Assembly (NCBI GenBank): GCA_029257385.1
Contig: JARIBS010000002.1
Coordinates: 1-58,457 of the forward strand
Direction of reading: 5' to 3'
Length of the DNA stretch: 58,457 nucleotides
From: Thiorhodococcus sp.
Lineage (GTDB): Bacteria > Pseudomonadota > Gammaproteobacteria > Chromatiales > Chromatiaceae
Shown here: positions 7,991 through 17,617 of the stretch, one piece after another
Layout of the letters: the number at the start of each line of letters is the position of its first letter
How positions within the stretch are numbered: the first letter of the stretch is position 1
Translations under genes and position numbers: made by a program
Notes under the pieces: generated by a model
Databases searched by the model: none
Told to the model about the DNA's origin: nothing
Seen by the model: the letters and a program-made list of their open reading frames with translations, nothing else

Positions 7991-10162
7991 TCAAACTTTC
8001 AGGATGACCTGTACGTCCCCGTCCTTGCGTTCCACTGTCAGGCTCACGCTCTCTGCGTGTTTACACAGCAACAAATCGACGCTTGCATCATGTACACGAA
8101 GATTGCGCAATTGAACTTGTTCGATCTGATCTGGCAACAGCGGCTGATTAAAACAAATTTCGCGTTTGGTACCATCGAAACTCAAACCTAGACAAGACTG
8201 AAGTAATAGAAATGGCGCGGCTGCCGCCCAAGCTTGAGGGCTACATGCAGAGGGATAGGAGGTGGGTCCCTCGCCTGGACGCCGACGTAAACCTGAGAAG
8301 AGTTCCGGCAAGCGATTCATATCGATCAAAAGACTCGCTTCGAACAAGCCCGAAAGAATACGTAACGCCTCGTCTTTACGTCCATAACGTGCTAAGCCGG
8401 CAGCGATCAAGGCATTGTCGTGCGGCCAAACCGAACCATTGTGATAAGAGATCGGATTAAAACGTGCTTCATGGGAATCCAGAGTGCGTATACCCCATCC
8501 AGAAAAGGAATTTGCATGCATGAGTGTGGCAATGGTTGGCGCAGCATGCTCGCTCGCAACGATTCCCGTCCACAAAAGATGTCCTGCATTCGAGGCACGT
8601 ACCCGACAGGGCCGCTTATCGCCATCGAGCGCAATGGCGAAGGTCGCGATCTCCTCGCACCAAAATGCGCGATTGAAGCGATCCTTCAGCGCCTCGGCCT
8701 CTTGGATCAGTCGTGTCGAAAGAGCCTGCTCTCCAAGCTGAGCAGCCAAGCACGCGGCCGCATGCTTGGCTGCATAAACATAGCCCTGGACCTCGCACAG
8801 TGCGATTTTACCCTGCGCTGGTCGCCCGTCTGCGTGAAAGATCGAGTCATCAGAATCCTTCCAGCCCTGATGCACCAGGCCGCGCGGATTATGACGCTCG
8901 TACTCTAAAAAACCATCGCCATCGCAATCGCCATACTGGTCTATCCAATTTAATGCCGCGCACAGATTTGGCCAGATCGATTCAATAAATTCCAGATCTC
9001 CTGTGCGCTCATGATAGGCACCTGCCAGCATGATGAAGAGCGGCGTTGAATCGATACTGCCATAATAGCAGCCAAAGGGCACTTCATTGAGGGTGGGCAT
9101 CTCACCCTTGCGCAATTCATGAAAAATTTTACCCGGTTCAGCCTCTTTTTCAGGATTGAAATCGCAAGCCTGATGATGCGCTAAAAAGTTTAGAGATCCA
9201 CGCGCGATGTTCGGGTTTATCCATAGATATTCGAGCGCAGTGATAATCCCATCGCGCCCAAATGGCGTGCTGAACCAGGGAATACCGGCATAAGGATAAG
9301 GGCCCTGATCAGTGTAGGTGGTCAGCATGTGCGTGTCGGACTGAGAGCGCGACAACCAGCTATTGAATTGCTCATTAGAGGTGGTTACTTCACAGTCATC
9401 AGAACGTCGTAATTGCAGCGTATACGCTGATTGCGTCAGTGCCTCTTCATAAGACAGGCGGTGCGGCTGCTGTAACTCGGGAGCGAATTCAATACGCAGG
9501 CACAGCTCACGGCTCTCGCGCGGTTTGAGCGTTAGCCTAAATTCGAACGATGTCTCCGTCAGCGCATATGGTGTTGTATCAGCCGTCAGACGGGTGTGTC
9601 GGATGACATCATCAAGGCCGTGATAGCCGAGCGTGACTGAGTTCCCATCGATCTTGGGTGTCAGCGCTATGCCTCGGCGCGGCCGCTGCTTGCCGCGCAC
9701 CTCGAACATATCGAAGAAATCGGCGCCGAAGTCCAAATTCAACACCAGATTCATCGGTGCATCAGAATAATTTGTAAGGCGCAGATGTTCGTAGCATACG
9801 CCTTGCCAGAGAATACGGGATCGGAAGATGTGTAGCGTAGCGTGTGCTAAGACCGCGCCGTCTGCGTGCGTAATTAGTGGATTAGTCAGATCAACGGCCA
9901 AGAATGTGTTGTTGTTTTTGACCGATGAATCAAGTAGCAAAGGTCGAATCTGATTGACGCGCAATCCCAAGCGCGATATATGGCGCGTGCCAGCGTGAAA
10001 GATCCCCTGCTCGCAGGCCCCGACCTGATGGATGTCGCCATAACGGTCAAAGACGCCAAAGCTATCGCCATATTTGAGTGCGTGGGTTCTGCCGTCAACT
10101 CGTGTAGAGGTGGCAAGCAGATATTGTCGGCCGCTAACATCAATTATATCTGGAGTCGGCAT
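7991..10162 (-). CDS. amylo-alpha-1,6-glucosidase / glycogen-debranching-type enzyme
   Basis: This 723-residue cytosolic glycoside hydrolase fits the bacterial debranching pair of domains. The N-terminal beta-rich domain (about 1-290) starts LKYGDSFGVFDRYGDI, and the C-terminal (alpha/alpha)6 barrel (about 300-690) has PWFSTPFGRDGIITALE, WKDSDDSIFHADG and NPISYHNGSVWPHDNALIAAG. The last segment carries family acidic residues. It starts five bases after the stop of the GT4 gene, so the two are translationally coupled. The likely role is trimming or remodelling an alpha-glucan or a glycosylated compatible solute made with the neighbouring transferase, which is inference. The gene is near 50% GC in lines I counted, against about 62% in neighbours. 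Confidence 0.88.
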   Translation of the reverse strand: MPTPDIIDVSGRQYLLATSTRVDGRTHALKYGDSFGVFDRYGDIHQVGACEQGIFHAGTRHISRLGLRVNQIRPLLLDSSVKNNNTFLAVDLTNPLITHADGAVLAHATLHIFRSRILWQGVCYEHLRLTNYSDAPMNLVLNLDFGADFFDMFEVRGKQRPRRGIALTPKIDGNSVTLGYHGLDDVIRHTRLTADTTPYALTETSFEFRLTLKPRESRELCLRIEFAPELQQPHRLSYEEALTQSAYTLQLRRSDDCEVTTSNEQFNSWLSRSQSDTHMLTTYTDQGPYPYAGIPWFSTPFGRDGIITALEYLWINPNIARGSLNFLAHHQACDFNPEKEAEPGKIFHELRKGEMPTLNEVPFGCYYGSIDSTPLFIMLAGAYHERTGDLEFIESIWPNLCAALNWIDQYGDCDGDGFLEYERHNPRGLVHQGWKDSDDSIFHADGRPAQGKIALCEVQGYVYAAKHAAACLAAQLGEQALSTRLIQEAEALKDRFNRAFWCEEIATFAIALDGDKRPCRVRASNAGHLLWTGIVASEHAAPTIATLMHANSFSGWGIRTLDSHEARFNPISYHNGSVWPHDNALIAAGLARYGRKDEALRILSGLFEASLLIDMNRLPELFSGLRRRPGEGPTSYPSACSPQAWAAAAPFLLLQSCLGLSFDGTKREICFNQPLLPDQIEQVQLRNLRVHDASVDLLLCKHAESVSLTVERKDGDVQVILKV

Positions 10163-10166
10163 TGTG

Positions 10167-11231
10167 TCAGCCCACGATTTTCCGAAGCGGCGCGATTTCG
10201 TGTGTCGACTGCAATCGAGAATAGATATTCACATAGTCACTGGTCATTCGGCGCACTGAAAAGCGTTCTTCGAACACCTGACGACAACGACGTCGGTCGA
10301 TCGTATCGATCTGAGCGACCGCAGCCACGGCGACATCAACATCATTATCATTGACGACGAAGCCTGTAACGCCATCATCCATCACTTCTGGCACCGCGCC
10401 GTGGTTATAAGCGATCACCGGCGTACCGCACGCCATCGCCTCGATCATCACTAGCCCAAAAGGTTCTGGCCAATCGATCGGAAACAACAGCGCAGACGCA
10501 CCACCCAAAAATTCGCTTTTTTCATGCTCAGCAATTTCACCAATGAACTCGACTCCAGGACGATTGAGCAACGGACGAATTTGGGATTCGAAATAGTCTT
10601 CGTCAACTTTATCGACCTTTGCCGCAAGTTTGATTGGGAGACCACACCTGGCAGCGATCTCAATGGCGCGATCGGCGCGCTTCTCTGGTGAGATACGCCC
10701 AAGAAACGCCAGATAGCCTTCCGGCTTATCCTGAAATTTTAATGTATCCTCTGGTAATCCGTGATAGATATTGGCGCACCAGTTTGCCTTCCGGATTGGC
10801 TTGCGTTGAGAGTGTGAAATGGAAACCAGCGGCATTTCTGAGAACCGGCTGTGGATCAACTCCAAATCTGGTATATCTAAACGTCCATGCAGCGTGGTCA
10901 ATGACGTATGAGCATGACGGCGTGAGAGTGGAAAATGTAAAAAATCTATGTGAAAGTGAATCACATCGTAATTGTCTGCTTCGCGAAAAACGTCTTCTAG
11001 CATAAGAAAGTGGTGAATGAGCGGATCTCCGCTTTGAGGGTTAAAGCGAAGCGCATGAGCGACGGGTGGGCGCAAGCGCGCGCTGGTTTCAGAATCACCA
11101 CTGGCGTAGAGCGTAACCTCATGCCCCTGGCGCACCAACTCTTCGGTTAAATAGGAAACGACACGCTCGGTGCCACCATATAATTTAGGCGGAATGCTTT
11201 CCATCAATGGTGCAACTTGGGCGATTCTCAC
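10167..11231 (-). CDS. glycosyltransferase family 4
   Basis: This GT-B fold retaining glycosyltransferase has 354 residues. The N-terminal acceptor half starts MRIAQVAPLMESIPPKLYGGTERVVSYL with the glycine-rich YGGTER loop. The C-terminal donor half has FLGRISPEKRADRAIEIA and the EX7E-like motif EPFGLVMIEAMACGTPVIAY. The sugar donor and acceptor cannot be read from sequence. The start is GTG 11231 with AGAGG upstream. It is the first gene of a two-gene operon with the debranching-type enzyme. Such pairs occur in many proteobacteria and are often near stress genes, as here (CsbD, DUF1328, entericidin-like). Confidence 0.9.
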   Translation of the reverse strand: MRIAQVAPLMESIPPKLYGGTERVVSYLTEELVRQGHEVTLYASGDSETSARLRPPVAHALRFNPQSGDPLIHHFLMLEDVFREADNYDVIHFHIDFLHFPLSRRHAHTSLTTLHGRLDIPDLELIHSRFSEMPLVSISHSQRKPIRKANWCANIYHGLPEDTLKFQDKPEGYLAFLGRISPEKRADRAIEIAARCGLPIKLAAKVDKVDEDYFESQIRPLLNRPGVEFIGEIAEHEKSEFLGGASALLFPIDWPEPFGLVMIEAMACGTPVIAYNHGAVPEVMDDGVTGFVVNDNDVDVAVAAVAQIDTIDRRRCRQVFEERFSVRRMTSDYVNIYSRLQSTHEIAPLRKIVG

Positions 11232-12048
11232 TTTAACACCTCTGGCTGGAGATATAATTCAATGATCTTTACCATGACTTTCAAAATCCCCATTGAAATT
11301 CATCGATACAGTTGGCTCAAGGGGAGTCGAGGTACTTTATTTACGATACTTTGTAACAACTTAAAATAATGCAATGTGCGTGCCAGCTAATGGGAAAGCC
11401 GCGCTTTAGCCGCCAGTCAACAGCCGCTCTCAGCGCAACCAGTGACCCGCACCGCGATACACGGATGCGCCCCCGCTTCTTTAGATTGCCCGCAACACAC
11501 ACCGCTTGAGCTCGACACTGTATGACCGGTCAGCTTCCACAGCTCTCCCGCCTGGCGGGCGCCTCCTGTCTGTCTTGGAAGATCTAAGGTTTCGCACGCA
11601 CCGCAGTGGTCGATGATCAGTGGCTCAGCCGGTCGAGACACGTGCTCAGTCGAGACGCTTGAAACAATGGTTTATTTCAACCGTCTGCTGGTTTTTTTCA
11701 CGCACCATTACCACCAAACAATGGCGGTCGATCGGCCCTGTCCAGGGTCAGCAGAAACCTGTTTAGCCTGCGTTAGGCGTGTTGTGGCAGAGTTTGCTCG
11801 AACATCGTTCAGCGCGTCGGGAGAAAGCAAACTTGTCCTGTCTAAAATGATCGGGCGCATGCTGCTACAGCCTGAAAATTAAAACTTATCTAACTGATTT
11901 TTATATAAAATATCTTATATAACAGATGATCTTTACAAGCTCGAACAGCTTTAACGGCTTGAGTTGGCATCGTTATTGTATAAGTCATACCGCCGGCACC
12001 ATTCTAAATTCACTTATCAGACCTGCTTTGGCTGGTCGGGAGAAAACG
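11232..12048. promoter_or_regulatory. long divergent intergenic region
   Basis: These 817 bp lie between the leftward GT4 operon and rightward csbD, and I find no convincing gene. Open frames at 11417-11641 (-) and 11613-11882 (+) have no recognisable domain and overlap each other. A strongly AT-rich block at about 11875-11925 contains the 8-bp palindrome TTATATAA twice (11901-11908 and 11915-11922), 14 bp apart centre to centre. This is a plausible promoter/operator zone for csbD. Confidence 0.45.
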
Positions 12049-12237
12049 ATGAACTGGGACCAAATTCGCGGAAATTGGCAACAAGCAAAAGGTGAGATTA
12101 AAACCCGCTGGGGAAAACTCACTGATGATGACCTGGATGTCATTGCAGGCGAGCGCGACAAGCTCGTTGGCAGTTTGCAGGAGAAATACGGTATTACGAA
12201 GGAAGAGGCGGAAAAGCAAGTCGACGACATGCAATAA
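12049..12237 (+). CDS. CsbD family stress-response protein
   Basis: This 62-residue soluble protein begins MNWDQIRGNWQQAKGEIK. It contains the family signature WGKLTDDDLDVIAGERDKLVG followed by LQEKYGITKEEAEKQVDD. CsbD-like proteins are abundant and general-stress-induced, with no agreed biochemical function. The start has a GGGAG site eight bases upstream. The longer open frame upstream has no family similarity. It is followed 100 bp later by a DUF1328 membrane protein and then an entericidin-like lipoprotein, a common stress trio. Confidence 0.93.
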   Translation: MNWDQIRGNWQQAKGEIKTRWGKLTDDDLDVIAGERDKLVGSLQEKYGITKEEAEKQVDDMQ

Positions 12238-12336
12238 TCGCCTCCATTACGGCCAGGGAAGGCCCTAAACATTGATTAACTCAGTTATTATACAATCAAC
12301 TTGGCCATTCAACAGTTTGGTCATTGGAGACACATC

Positions 12337-12504
12337 ATGATGCAATGGGCTTTGGTTTTTCTCGTCGTGGGTATCATCGCCGGTGTTTTTGGAGCATCTG
12401 GAATCGCTGGTGCCGCTACTCAAATCGCGTGGATCCTGTTCGTTGTCGGCCTCATTCTCGCCGTGATTTTCTTTATTCGGGGACGCGGCTCAAGAATGCC
12501 TTAA
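12337..12504 (+). CDS. DUF1328 (YtjA-like) small membrane protein
   Basis: This 55-residue protein has two hydrophobic helices. ALVFLVVGIIAGVFGASGIAG and QIAWILFVVGLILAVIFF carry the glycine/alanine-rich turn GASGIAGAAT typical of the family, and a basic tail follows. Its function is unknown. Family members are often induced by osmotic or envelope stress. ATG 12337 is chosen with GGAGA six bases upstream. Confidence 0.9.
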   Translation: MMQWALVFLVVGIIAGVFGASGIAGAATQIAWILFVVGLILAVIFFIRGRGSRMP

Positions 12505-12655
12505 CTGGTCAAAGGCGAGTCAGCGCTCGGCCCTTAGCCGCACGCGGGCTCGCCTTCAACAACGGATCTCGCACTAGCGTTGGATACGGGATACCTATCC
12601 GATCTAAGATAATGTAATCTCAGCAAGCGCATATCCATTCGCGGAGTTGATTCTC

Positions 12656-12814
12656 ATGATGCATTCGCTACTACAGACTAGGTGGTCGCTCTTATTGCTG
12701 ATACCAATGATACTGACCATACAGGGCTGCAACACCATGTCCGGCGCCGGCCAAGACCTCGAAGCCGCTGGCGCGGGTCTGGAAAAGTCAGCCGAACAAG
12801 AGAAGGGCTACTAA
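12656..12814 (+). CDS. entericidin-like small lipoprotein
   Basis: This gene is shorter than usual ORF cut-offs. The 52-residue product starts MMHSLLQTRW. It has a hydrophobic signal segment and a lipobox ending in Gly-Cys (residues 24-25), then NTMSGAGQDLEAAGAGLEK. The C-N-T-(M/V)-x-G-x-G-x-D-(L/I)-x-x-x-G pattern is the entericidin A/B signature. Enterobacterial entericidins form a toxin/antidote lipoprotein pair. A single copy here is more likely a stress lipoprotein. A second ATG follows directly at 12659. The gene completes the CsbD/DUF1328/entericidin group. Confidence 0.82.
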   Translation: MMHSLLQTRWSLLLLIPMILTIQGCNTMSGAGQDLEAAGAGLEKSAEQEKGY

Positions 12815-12847
12815 CGCCAGAGCACGCGCTTTAAAATCATGTTTCAA

Positions 12848-12877
12848 GCGCAACGGGCCTTCAACAACCCGTTGCGC
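12848..12877. terminator. hairpin downstream of the entericidin-like gene
   Basis: The 10-bp perfect arms GCGCAACGGG and CCCGTTGCGC enclose a 10-base loop, 33 bp after the entericidin-like stop. There is no T-run, so a terminator role is likely but not certain. Confidence 0.5.
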
Positions 12878-13049
12878 ACCTTCGAGCACACCTCGCAAAA
12901 TTGATCTCGACATCCTGCCAGAGAGTACGCAGCCGACACCAACAGGCCCGCGTGCCGATGCAACGCACTTAAATTCGCTCGACCAGCACACATTCATCCA
13001 GCATCATGCCGTCTCTCATTCATTCGTTCAGCGACCTACGGCGTGGCTT

Positions 13050-13619
13050 ATGAGACAGCTTGTTCTGCCCTCACTCTGCATGCTTGCAATCTGGCTCGGT
13101 CCGAGTCAGGCGCGTGAGGACGTTTTCGTTCCAGACCCGGAGCCGCCCGGACCCTTGGAGTTTATTCCTGGAGAACCGTGGCGGGAGGCAGCCGTTCCAC
13201 CACCACCCTGGCCCAAGGATGCCGATCTGGTCGAGTTCAAGCTCGACGGACCGCCCGACCCCTTCCGCTATTTCATCGACGCCAAGCATCTGAGCATCGG
13301 ACCTGATCGGGTCGTGCGCTATACGCTCGTGGTCGAGGGGCGCAACGGCACGCGCAATCTGTCGTTCGAGGGCATCCGTTGCACACCAAAGGGTCAGTAC
13401 AAAGTGTATGCTTATGGTGTCGCAGAGCGGTTCAGCACGCTCGAGGGCAGCGAGTGGCAGCGCGTTTTAACGCCCGATGCAGAGCGTTACCGCCTCGATC
13501 TGTGGCGTTTTCATCTGTGCGTCCCGCGCGAGTTTAAGCCCCGACCGAAGCAGGATATGATTCGCTCTCTCAAGGGACGCATTCCACCGCGCCAGAATAC
13601 CGGCTTCCAGTCCGACTGA
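13050..13619 (+). CDS. CNP1-like periplasmic protein
   Basis: The 189-residue protein has a cleavable signal peptide (MRQLVLPSLCMLAIWLGPSQA). A Pro-rich stretch and a CNP1-like domain follow, with KDADLVEFKLDGPPDPFRYFID, RVVRYTLVVEGRNGTRNLSFEGIRC and KVYAYG near the middle. Two cysteines (in GIRC and LCVP) could form a disulfide. Function is unknown in the family. It is followed 124 bp later by prlC on the same strand. Confidence 0.78.
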   Translation: MRQLVLPSLCMLAIWLGPSQAREDVFVPDPEPPGPLEFIPGEPWREAAVPPPPWPKDADLVEFKLDGPPDPFRYFIDAKHLSIGPDRVVRYTLVVEGRNGTRNLSFEGIRCTPKGQYKVYAYGVAERFSTLEGSEWQRVLTPDAERYRLDLWRFHLCVPREFKPRPKQDMIRSLKGRIPPRQNTGFQSD

Positions 13620-13743
13620 TTCATGCTCGATTGAAGATCGGCGATCGTCCCGCACCTCAGCCCCAAGGCGCGCGGGCCATGTCACATCACGACAAGGCTA
13701 ACGGCCGCCAGCTTTTCACATCTGTCACTGGATTCCAGCACCC

Positions 13744-15786
13744 ATGTCCAATCCTTCCAACCCTCTCCTTGATCAAGTCGGCCTGCCATCTTTCCAGCGG
13801 ATTCGTCCCGAGCACGTCGAACCTGCCATTGATGCGCGACTGGCGGATTGTCGCGAGACCATCGCACGCCTTACCAGGGACGTTGCCATCCCGACCTGGG
13901 AGAACTTCATCGAGCCGCTGGAGGAAATAGACGACACACTGAGCAGAACCTGGTCGCCGGTCGGCCACCTCAATGGCGTCCTCAACAGTGATGCACTCCG
14001 CGCGGCCTACAACGCCTGCCTGCCCAAGCTCAGTGACTATGGCACCGAGGTAGGACAGAACGAAGATCTCTTTCGCGCCTATCAGGCCGTGGCCGCACAG
14101 GAGCATCTGGACACCGCGCAGCACAAGCTGCTGGACAACGCACTGCGTGACTTCCATCTCTCGGGCGTCGATCTGCCCGCCGACAAGAAGGCCCGTTACA
14201 AGGCAATCAGCCAGGAGCTCTCGACGCTCACCAGCAAGTACTCCGAGAATGTGCTGGATGCCACCAATGCCTGGAGCACACTGATCGAGGACCCGCAGCG
14301 TTTAAAGGGGCTGCCAGAGTCGGCGCTGGCCCTGGCGCGCCAGAATGCCGAGCAACAGGGCAAGGACGGCTGGCTGTTCACTCTGGATATGCCTTGTTAT
14401 CTACCCGTGCTGATGTACGCCGATGACCGGGATTTCCGCTTCGAGATGTACCACGCCCACGGGACACGCGCCTCGGATCAGGGGCCAAACGCCGGGCAAT
14501 GGGACAATGGCGAGATCATGGAGCGCATTCTGGGACTGCGTCACGAGCTGGCCCTGTTGCTGGGCTTTGCCAATTTCGCCGAGCGCTCACTGGCGACCAA
14601 AATGGCGCGATCATCCGAGGATGTCTTAGCCTTTCTGAATGACCTGGCCGACCGCTCGGTCACGCAGGCGCGCCACGAACTCGCAGAACTCCAAGCCTTC
14701 GCGCGCGAGCATTCGGGCGTAAACGAGCTGGCACCCTGGGACATCGGCTATTACGCCGAGAAGCTGCGTGTCCATCGCTACCAGATCAGTCAGGAAGAAC
14801 TGCGGCCCTATTTCCCTGTCTCACGCGTCCTGTCAGGGCTCTTCGGCGTCGTGGAGCGCCTGTTCGGCATCGGTATCCAGGAGGTCGAAGCCTTCGAGAC
14901 CTATCATCCGGATGTGCGCTTTTTCGAGATCCGTGACCTGCACGATGGTGCGCTGCGCGGCCAGTTCTATCTCGACCCTTTCGCGCGCCAGAACAAGCGC
15001 GGCGGCGCCTGGATGGATGTCTGCACCAACCGCATGCACACCACCCGCTGCGACCAGATCCCGGTCGCCTATCTGGTGTGTAATTTCACCCCGCCAGTTG
15101 GCGACCAGCCTTCGCTCCTGACTCACAATGAGGTCGAGACCCTGTTCCATGAGTTCGGCCACGGGCTGCACCACATGCTGACGCGGGTCGACTATCCTGC
15201 TGTGTCTGGCATCAACGGGGTGCCTTGGGATGCCGTGGAGCTGCCCAGTCAGTTCCTGGAGAACTGGTGCTGGGAGCGCGAGTCGCTGGATCTGTTCGCT
15301 GCCCATTGGGAGACCGGCGCACCCTTGCCAGAGGATCTCTACGAGCGCATGACCGCAGCAAAGAACTTCCAGTCGGGCATGCAGATGGTCCGTCAACTGG
15401 AGTTTGCGCTGTTCGACTTTCGTCTCCACGCCGAGTACGACCCGCAACGCGGCGGGCGTATCTATGAGATTCTCGACGAAGTCCGCGACCAGGTCGCCGT
15501 AATCCGCCCACCCGACTTCAACCGCTTCGCGCACGGCTTCTCGCACATCTTTGCTGGCGGTTATGCTGCGGGCTATTACAGCTACAAATGGGCTGAGGTG
15601 CTGTCGGCGGATGCGTTCTCGCTGTTTGAGGAAAAAGGCGTGTTCGATGCCGACACCGGACGTTCCTTTCTTGAGAATATCCTTGAGCGCGGCGGCTCCG
15701 AGGACGCTATGGTCCTCTATGTGAGATTTCGTGGGCGCGAGCCCAATACCGATGCGCTCCTGCGCCACTGCGGGATTGCGGCCTGA
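13744..15786 (+). CDS. prlC: oligopeptidase A (M3 family)
   Basis: This cytosolic zinc metallopeptidase degrades signal peptides and short oligopeptides. The 680-residue length matches E. coli PrlC. The HEFGHGLHH zinc motif is at about residues 469-477, with the downstream glutamate in the NWCWERESL region. The N-terminal helical region and the C-terminal FSHIFAGGYAAGYYSYKWAEV segment are typical of the subfamily. ubiD follows 23 bp after the stop. Confidence 0.95.
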   Translation: MSNPSNPLLDQVGLPSFQRIRPEHVEPAIDARLADCRETIARLTRDVAIPTWENFIEPLEEIDDTLSRTWSPVGHLNGVLNSDALRAAYNACLPKLSDYGTEVGQNEDLFRAYQAVAAQEHLDTAQHKLLDNALRDFHLSGVDLPADKKARYKAISQELSTLTSKYSENVLDATNAWSTLIEDPQRLKGLPESALALARQNAEQQGKDGWLFTLDMPCYLPVLMYADDRDFRFEMYHAHGTRASDQGPNAGQWDNGEIMERILGLRHELALLLGFANFAERSLATKMARSSEDVLAFLNDLADRSVTQARHELAELQAFAREHSGVNELAPWDIGYYAEKLRVHRYQISQEELRPYFPVSRVLSGLFGVVERLFGIGIQEVEAFETYHPDVRFFEIRDLHDGALRGQFYLDPFARQNKRGGAWMDVCTNRMHTTRCDQIPVAYLVCNFTPPVGDQPSLLTHNEVETLFHEFGHGLHHMLTRVDYPAVSGINGVPWDAVELPSQFLENWCWERESLDLFAAHWETGAPLPEDLYERMTAAKNFQSGMQMVRQLEFALFDFRLHAEYDPQRGGRIYEILDEVRDQVAVIRPPDFNRFAHGFSHIFAGGYAAGYYSYKWAEVLSADAFSLFEEKGVFDADTGRSFLENILERGGSEDAMVLYVRFRGREPNTDALLRHCGIAA

Positions 15787-15809
15787 TGCGCGGAATCGGC
15801 GTCTGAGCG

Positions 15810-17285
15810 ATGAAATACAAGGATCTGCGCGACTTCATCGACCAACTTGAGCAACGCGGCGAACTCCAGCGTATTCGCACCGAGGTCGATCCTTATCTGG
15901 AAGTGACCGAGATCTGCGACCGCACCCTGCGCGGGGGCGGTCCGGCCCTCTTGTTTGAGCGACCCAAGGGGTCTGACATCCCGCTGCTCGGCAATCTCTT
16001 CGGCACCCCGAGACGGGTGGCGCTCGGCATGGGCGAGGAGTCCGTGGAGGCACTGCGCGAGGTCGGCAAACTGCTGGCCTTTCTCAAAGAGCCTGACCCG
16101 CCGAAAGGGATGAAGCAGGCGTGGGAGTCCCTGCCCATCTTCAAGAAAGTGCTGGACATGGCCCCCAAGGTGCGACGTAACGCGCCCTGCCAGGAGGTCT
16201 CGTTCAGCGGTGCCGAGGTCGATCTGGGACGTCTGCCGATCCAGCACTGCTGGCCGGGCGACGCCGCGCCGCTGATCACTTGGGGTCTGATCATCACGCG
16301 CGGACCGGAGAAGTCGCGTCAGAATCTGGGTATCTACCGAATGCAGGTGCTCGGGCGCAACCGGGTCATCATGCGCTGGCTGGCGCACCGTGGCGGTGCG
16401 CAAGACTATCGCGACTGGCAGCGTGCGCATCCCGGTAAGCCCTTCCCGGTCGCGGTGGCGCTGGGCGCGGATCCGGCGACTATTCTGGGGGCAGTCACGC
16501 CGGTTCCGGATACGCTCTCGGAATACGCTTTTGCCGGATTACTGCGTGGGAGCCGGACCGAACTGGCGGCCTGTCTAGAGTCGGACCTTCAGGTTCCGGC
16601 CAGCGCCGAGATCGTGCTCGAAGGCTATATCCATCCAGACGATATGGCCCCAGAGGGTCCGTTCGGCGACCACACGGGGTATTACAACGAGGTCGACCGC
16701 TTCCCGGTCTTCACGATCACGCGCATGACCCAGCGCCGAAATCCGATCTATCACAGCACCTATACCGGACGTCCGCCGGACGAACCCGCCGTGCTGGGTG
16801 TGGCGCTCAATGAGGTCTTCGTCCCGATCCTGCAAAAGCAGTTTCCGGAGATCGTCGACTTCTATCTCCCGCCCGAGGGCTGCTCTTACCGACTGGCTGT
16901 GGTCAGCATTCGCAAGCAATATCCGGGGCACGCCAAGCGGGTGATGATGGGGGTCTGGTCGTTCCTGCGGCAGTTTATGTACACCAAGTTCGTCATCGTG
17001 GTCGATGAAGACATCTGTACGCGGGACTGGAAGGACGTCATCTGGGCCATGACCACACGCATGGACCCGGTGCGCGACACGGTGATGATCGAGAATACCC
17101 CGATTGATTATCTGGACTTTGCCTCGCCGGTTTCCGGTTTGGGGTCGAAGATCGGCTTCGATGCAACCAACAAATGGCCGGGAGAAACGCAGCGCGAATG
17201 GGGCGAGCCGATTCGTATGGACGAGGCGGTCCGCGAGCGCGTCGATCGTCTCTGGGACGACCTGGGGATTAGGTTGCCGGGCTGA
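15810..17285 (+). CDS. ubiD: 4-hydroxy-3-polyprenylbenzoate decarboxylase
   Basis: This prenylated-FMN-dependent decarboxylase acts in ubiquinone synthesis. The 491-residue protein begins [19 protein letters not shown]. It has the core segments [13 protein letters not shown] (cofactor binding), [13 protein letters not shown] (carrying the conserved E-x-P-x-G-D) and the [23 protein letters not shown] region. ubiX, needed to make the cofactor, is not in the window. The gene probably shares a transcript with prlC. A ferredoxin-type reductase gene associated with ubiD in many gammaproteobacteria lies about 2.7 kb away. Confidence 0.95.
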   Translation: MKYKDLRDFIDQLEQRGELQRIRTEVDPYLEVTEICDRTLRGGGPALLFERPKGSDIPLLGNLFGTPRRVALGMGEESVEALREVGKLLAFLKEPDPPKGMKQAWESLPIFKKVLDMAPKVRRNAPCQEVSFSGAEVDLGRLPIQHCWPGDAAPLITWGLIITRGPEKSRQNLGIYRMQVLGRNRVIMRWLAHRGGAQDYRDWQRAHPGKPFPVAVALGADPATILGAVTPVPDTLSEYAFAGLLRGSRTELAACLESDLQVPASAEIVLEGYIHPDDMAPEGPFGDHTGYYNEVDRFPVFTITRMTQRRNPIYHSTYTGRPPDEPAVLGVALNEVFVPILQKQFPEIVDFYLPPEGCSYRLAVVSIRKQYPGHAKRVMMGVWSFLRQFMYTKFVIVVDEDICTRDWKDVIWAMTTRMDPVRDTVMIENTPIDYLDFASPVSGLGSKIGFDATNKWPGETQREWGEPIRMDEAVRERVDRLWDDLGIRLPG

Positions 17286-17314
17286 CTCGAGCGACCGGTT
17301 TTCACTCGATGACA

Positions 17315-17339
17315 ACCGGTCCCCATAACAGGGACCGGT
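17315..17339. terminator. hairpin between ubiD and the RRM gene
   Basis: The 9-bp perfect arms ACCGGTCCC and GGGACCGGT surround a 7-base loop between convergent ubiD and the RNA-binding protein gene. The T-tract is weak on either side. It is probably a shared terminator. Confidence 0.6.
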
Positions 17340-17347
17340 GTGCGGTT

Positions 17348-17617
17348 TCAGTACTGACCGCTACGCGGTCGCTCGGCACGCGGACGCGCCTCGTTGACTG
17401 TGAGTTTACGCCCCTGCATCTCCGTTTCGTTCAAGTCCTTGATCGCGGCATCAGCCTCGGAGTTGTTGGGCATTTCCACGAAGCCGAACCCCTTCGACTG
17501 CCCAGAGAACTTGTCCTTGATCACCTCGGCGGTAGCAATCTCACCATATTCGGCGAATAGGTTCCGCAAGTCATCGTCTGTCACGCTGTACGTCAAGTTA
17601 CCTACGTAGATCCTCAT
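17348..17617 (-). CDS. RRM-domain RNA-binding protein
   Basis: This 89-residue protein is a single RNA-recognition motif. RNP2 is MRIYVGNLTYSV at the N-terminus and RNP1 is SKGFGFVEM at about residues 40-48. A short arginine-rich tail, ARPRAERPRSGQY, follows. Such proteins in bacteria are commonly cold-induced RNA chaperones. The frame is open for 21 codons upstream, and I chose ATG 17617 because RNP2 starts directly there. A 584-bp gene-free leader region precedes it. Confidence 0.92.
   Translation of the reverse strand: MRIYVGNLTYSVTDDDLRNLFAEYGEIATAEVIKDKFSGQSKGFGFVEMPNNSEADAAIKDLNETEMQGRKLTVNEARPRAERPRSGQY

Noticed and set aside
11417-11882. Possible small genes or transposase remnant in the GT4/csbD spacer
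   Set aside because: Frames on the two strands overlap, no DDE or other motif is visible, and composition is not coding-like.
14833-15768. Long open frame (311 codons) antisense to prlC
   Set aside because: It lies wholly opposite a certain metallopeptidase gene. High GC produces long antisense frames, and the product has no domain.
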